A stretch of 64,000 bases of DNA from an uncultured Muribaculaceae bacterium. GTDB taxonomy: Bacteria > Bacteroidota > Bacteroidia > Bacteroidales > Muribaculaceae. The translations under genes were made by a program, and so were the position numbers. The stretch lies in NCBI GenBank assembly GCA_910578395.1, contig CAJTPZ010000008.1, positions 1 to 64,000 of the forward strand. Direction: 5' to 3'. Below the pieces are notes generated by a model that saw only the letters and a program-made list of their open reading frames with translations, searched no databases and was not told the DNA's origin. Below, one piece after another: positions 62,377 through 64,000 of this stretch (the first letter of the stretch is position 1; each line of letters starts with the position of its first letter).

Positions 62377-63254
62377 TAAAGGTTGAGATAGACGAAGGAT
62401 CTGGTTTCTGTTTCGGAGTTGTCACTGCAATACGCAAGGCTGAGGAGGAACTGAAAAAAAGCGGTCGCCTATATTGTCTTGGAGATATTGTGCACAATAG
62501 TGCCGAAGTCGAACGTCTGCAGGCTAAAGGACTCGTCACTATTTCGCATGATGATCTGGAGAAATTGCATGATGTGAAAGTGCTTCTGCGTGCGCATGGT
62601 GAACCGCCGTCAACCTATGAGATAGCGCGTCGTAACAATATAGAAATTATTGACGCGACATGTCCGGTTGTGCTTCAGCTTCAACAACGCATCAAAAAAA
62701 GTTATGATGAAAGCTGTGGAAGTGACCCCAAACCGCAGATTGTGATTTATGGAAAGAAAGGACATGCCGAGGTAAACGGGCTTGTCGGTCAGACGTCGGG
62801 TGAAGCGGTTGTAGTCCAGAATGTCGATGAGCTTGATCTTGTTGACTATGATCGTGACATATTGCTTTATTCCCAGACAACCAAATCACTGCCAGGCTTT
62901 CATGAAATATCCTCGGAGATTGAACGTCGCCAGAGTCGGGGATATTCGTTCAGGTCTTATGATACAATATGCCGTCAGGTCGCCAATCGTGTCAGCAATC
63001 TGCGCAATTTCGCCGAAGCTCACCAACTCATTATTTTTGTCAGTGGCAAAAAAAGCAGCAACGGTAAATTTCTTTTTGAAGAGTGTAAAGCTGTTAACCC
63101 TAACGCAAGAATGGTGACTGATTGCTCCGAGTTGTCGCCTGTATGGTTTGACGGGATCGAGACAATCGGAATATGCGGAGCTACATCGACACCGCGCTGG
63201 CTTATGGAAAATGTGCGTGACCGCATTCTTGACATGGTTGGATATCAGCGATAA
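62373..63254 (+). CDS. ispH: 4-hydroxy-3-methylbut-2-enyl diphosphate reductase
   Basis: A 293-residue [4Fe-4S] enzyme that makes IPP and DMAPP, the last step of the MEP isoprenoid pathway. The three cluster Cys are in GSGFCFGVV (Cys13), DATCPVV and ICGATSTP. The active-site segments LGDIVHNSAEVERL and RAHGEPPSTYE are present. The length is normal. It is translationally coupled to ftsE and followed after 11 bp by the exonuclease gene. Confidence 0.96.
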   Translation: MIKVEIDEGSGFCFGVVTAIRKAEEELKKSGRLYCLGDIVHNSAEVERLQAKGLVTISHDDLEKLHDVKVLLRAHGEPPSTYEIARRNNIEIIDATCPVVLQLQQRIKKSYDESCGSDPKPQIVIYGKKGHAEVNGLVGQTSGEAVVVQNVDELDLVDYDRDILLYSQTTKSLPGFHEISSEIERRQSRGYSFRSYDTICRQVANRVSNLRNFAEAHQLIIFVSGKKSSNGKFLFEECKAVNPNARMVTDCSELSPVWFDGIETIGICGATSTPRWLMENVRDRILDMVGYQR

Positions 63255-63265
63255 TCGGCAGACAG

Positions 63266-63778
63266 GTGAGAGATTTTGTTGCCATAGATGTGGAGACAGC
63301 CAATAATCATCCGACAAGTATATGTGCGGTAGGAGCCATAAAGATTGTCGACGGATGTATTGACTGCAAGTTTTATGAGATGGTAAAGCCGGAGCCTGAG
63401 TACTTCAATCGGTATTTTACCGAACACGTGCATGGAATATCAATCATAGATGTAGAAGATGCACGTAATTTCAAGGAGGTGTGGACCGATCTTCATAACC
63501 TTATCATAGGAGATCTTCCGCTTGTAGCCCATAACAAAAAATTTGATGAAGGGTGTATAATGGCTGCTTTCAGAATGTATGGGATGGATTATCCGGATTA
63601 TAAGTTCTACTGCACATTGCAGAAAGCCCGACGTACGATTCCGCGGCAGATGTGTAGTTCTTATTCTCTGCCTTCGCTTTGCAATTTTTTCGCGATACCT
63701 TTCGGTAATCACCACAACGCACTCGCTGATGCCGAGGGGGCGGCTAAGCTGGCATGTGTCCTCTTTTCTGACGACTGA
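63266..63778 (+). CDS. DnaQ-like 3'-5' exonuclease
   Basis: A 170-residue single-domain DEDDh exonuclease. Motif I is FVAIDVETAN (Asp, Glu), motif II VAHNKKFDEG (Asp), and motif III HNALADAEGAAKLA (His, Asp). It probably trims or proofreads DNA or RNA ends. The start is GTG at 63266, as no ATG is closer to the family start. It is the last gene of the long clpP-to-exonuclease run. Confidence 0.9.
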   Translation: MRDFVAIDVETANNHPTSICAVGAIKIVDGCIDCKFYEMVKPEPEYFNRYFTEHVHGISIIDVEDARNFKEVWTDLHNLIIGDLPLVAHNKKFDEGCIMAAFRMYGMDYPDYKFYCTLQKARRTIPRQMCSSYSLPSLCNFFAIPFGNHHNALADAEGAAKLACVLFSDD

Positions 63779-63828
63779 TTCTCAGATCGTATTTAGGAGA
63801 GAGTTATATAATTATGATATGTGGGTAG

Positions 63829-64000
63829 TCAGCGCATTGGAAAGTAGTCATCGGCGATTTTTTCCACGAGTATGGGACACAGCATTGTGCCGTGTCTTCG
63901 CGAATCTTTTGTGGATTGCGCGCGATAATCACCGTTAAGAATCTTTGCCGCCATCCGGCTATCATCGGCAAAGAATGTCGACAACCACTTTTCCATGACC
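63829..64000 (-). CDS. Unrecognised gene, 3' part or small protein
   Basis: Minus strand. The stop is at 63829, and at least 55 codons are open to an ATG at 63996, beginning MEKWLSTFFADDSRMAAKIL. The reading frame continues open to the window edge, so this may be the C-terminus of a longer protein. Codon use resembles the neighbours. I recognise no family. It is convergent with the exonuclease gene. Confidence 0.5.
   Translation of the reverse strand, partial: VMEKWLSTFFADDSRMAAKILNGDYRAQSTKDSRRHGTMLCPILVEKIADDYFPMR

Noticed and set aside
1..64000. CRISPR arrays, prophage or integrative element
   Set aside because: No regularly spaced direct repeats, phage structural genes, integrase or transposase were seen.

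Overview
The window looks like a chromosomal segment of an obligately anaerobic gut Bacteroidales bacterium. Evidence: a SusC/SusD pair, promoters of the Bacteroidetes type (-33 TTTG, -7 TAnnTTTG, about 20 nt apart) before many genes, almost no Shine-Dalgarno sequences, a small hexameric-type glutamate dehydrogenase, and the clpP-clpX-recQ order. Family level is uncertain; Muribaculaceae is my best guess from overall protein character, not from a search. No CRISPR array, prophage, transposase or rRNA gene was seen.

Layout. 0-6 kb: trkA, a lipoprotein of the glutaminase A/DUF4965 family and a GT4 glycosyltransferase, which runs tail to tail into an EamA permease. 6-12 kb: an RND tripartite efflux operon (adaptor, pump, TolC) with the EamA gene at its end. 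12-14 kb: an ECF sigma factor, a four-helix membrane protein and a second glycosyltransferase. 14-23.5 kb: a SusC/SusD locus followed by two tandem endonuclease/exonuclease/phosphatase (EEP) proteins and two exported esterases, with no glycoside hydrolase. 23.8-24.7 kb: an OmpA-like lipoprotein. 24.9-31.5 kb: a complete glycerol catabolism set, glpA-glpB-glpC-glpK-glpF. 31.6-32.7 kb: an inositol-phosphatase family gene and tRNA-Ser(GGA).

32.8-44.4 kb is the most striking region: a periplasmic adaptor, one ABC ATPase, four MacB/FtsX-type permeases forming two duplicated pairs, a TolC protein, then a sigma-54 response regulator and its histidine kinase. A near-consensus sigma-54 promoter and a perfect palindrome lie before the first gene, so the whole set reads as a two-component, sigma-54-controlled exporter. 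44.6-45.7 kb holds a second ECF sigma/four-helix membrane protein pair, clearly a paralogue of the first, with the same TGAAAC box exactly 45 nt before the start codon in both.

45.7-64 kb is mostly housekeeping: gdhA, an SPFH/NfeD pair, tRNA-Arg(CCU), carA-carB-surE, and divergently clpP-clpX-recQ-hisH-hisA-hisF-hisIE-ftsE-ispH-exonuclease, packed with several overlapping start/stop codons. The window ends in the 3' part of an unrecognised minus-strand gene.

The best candidates for something undescribed are the twin sigma/four-helix membrane protein modules and the sigma-54-driven exporter with two duplicated permease pairs sharing one ATPase.
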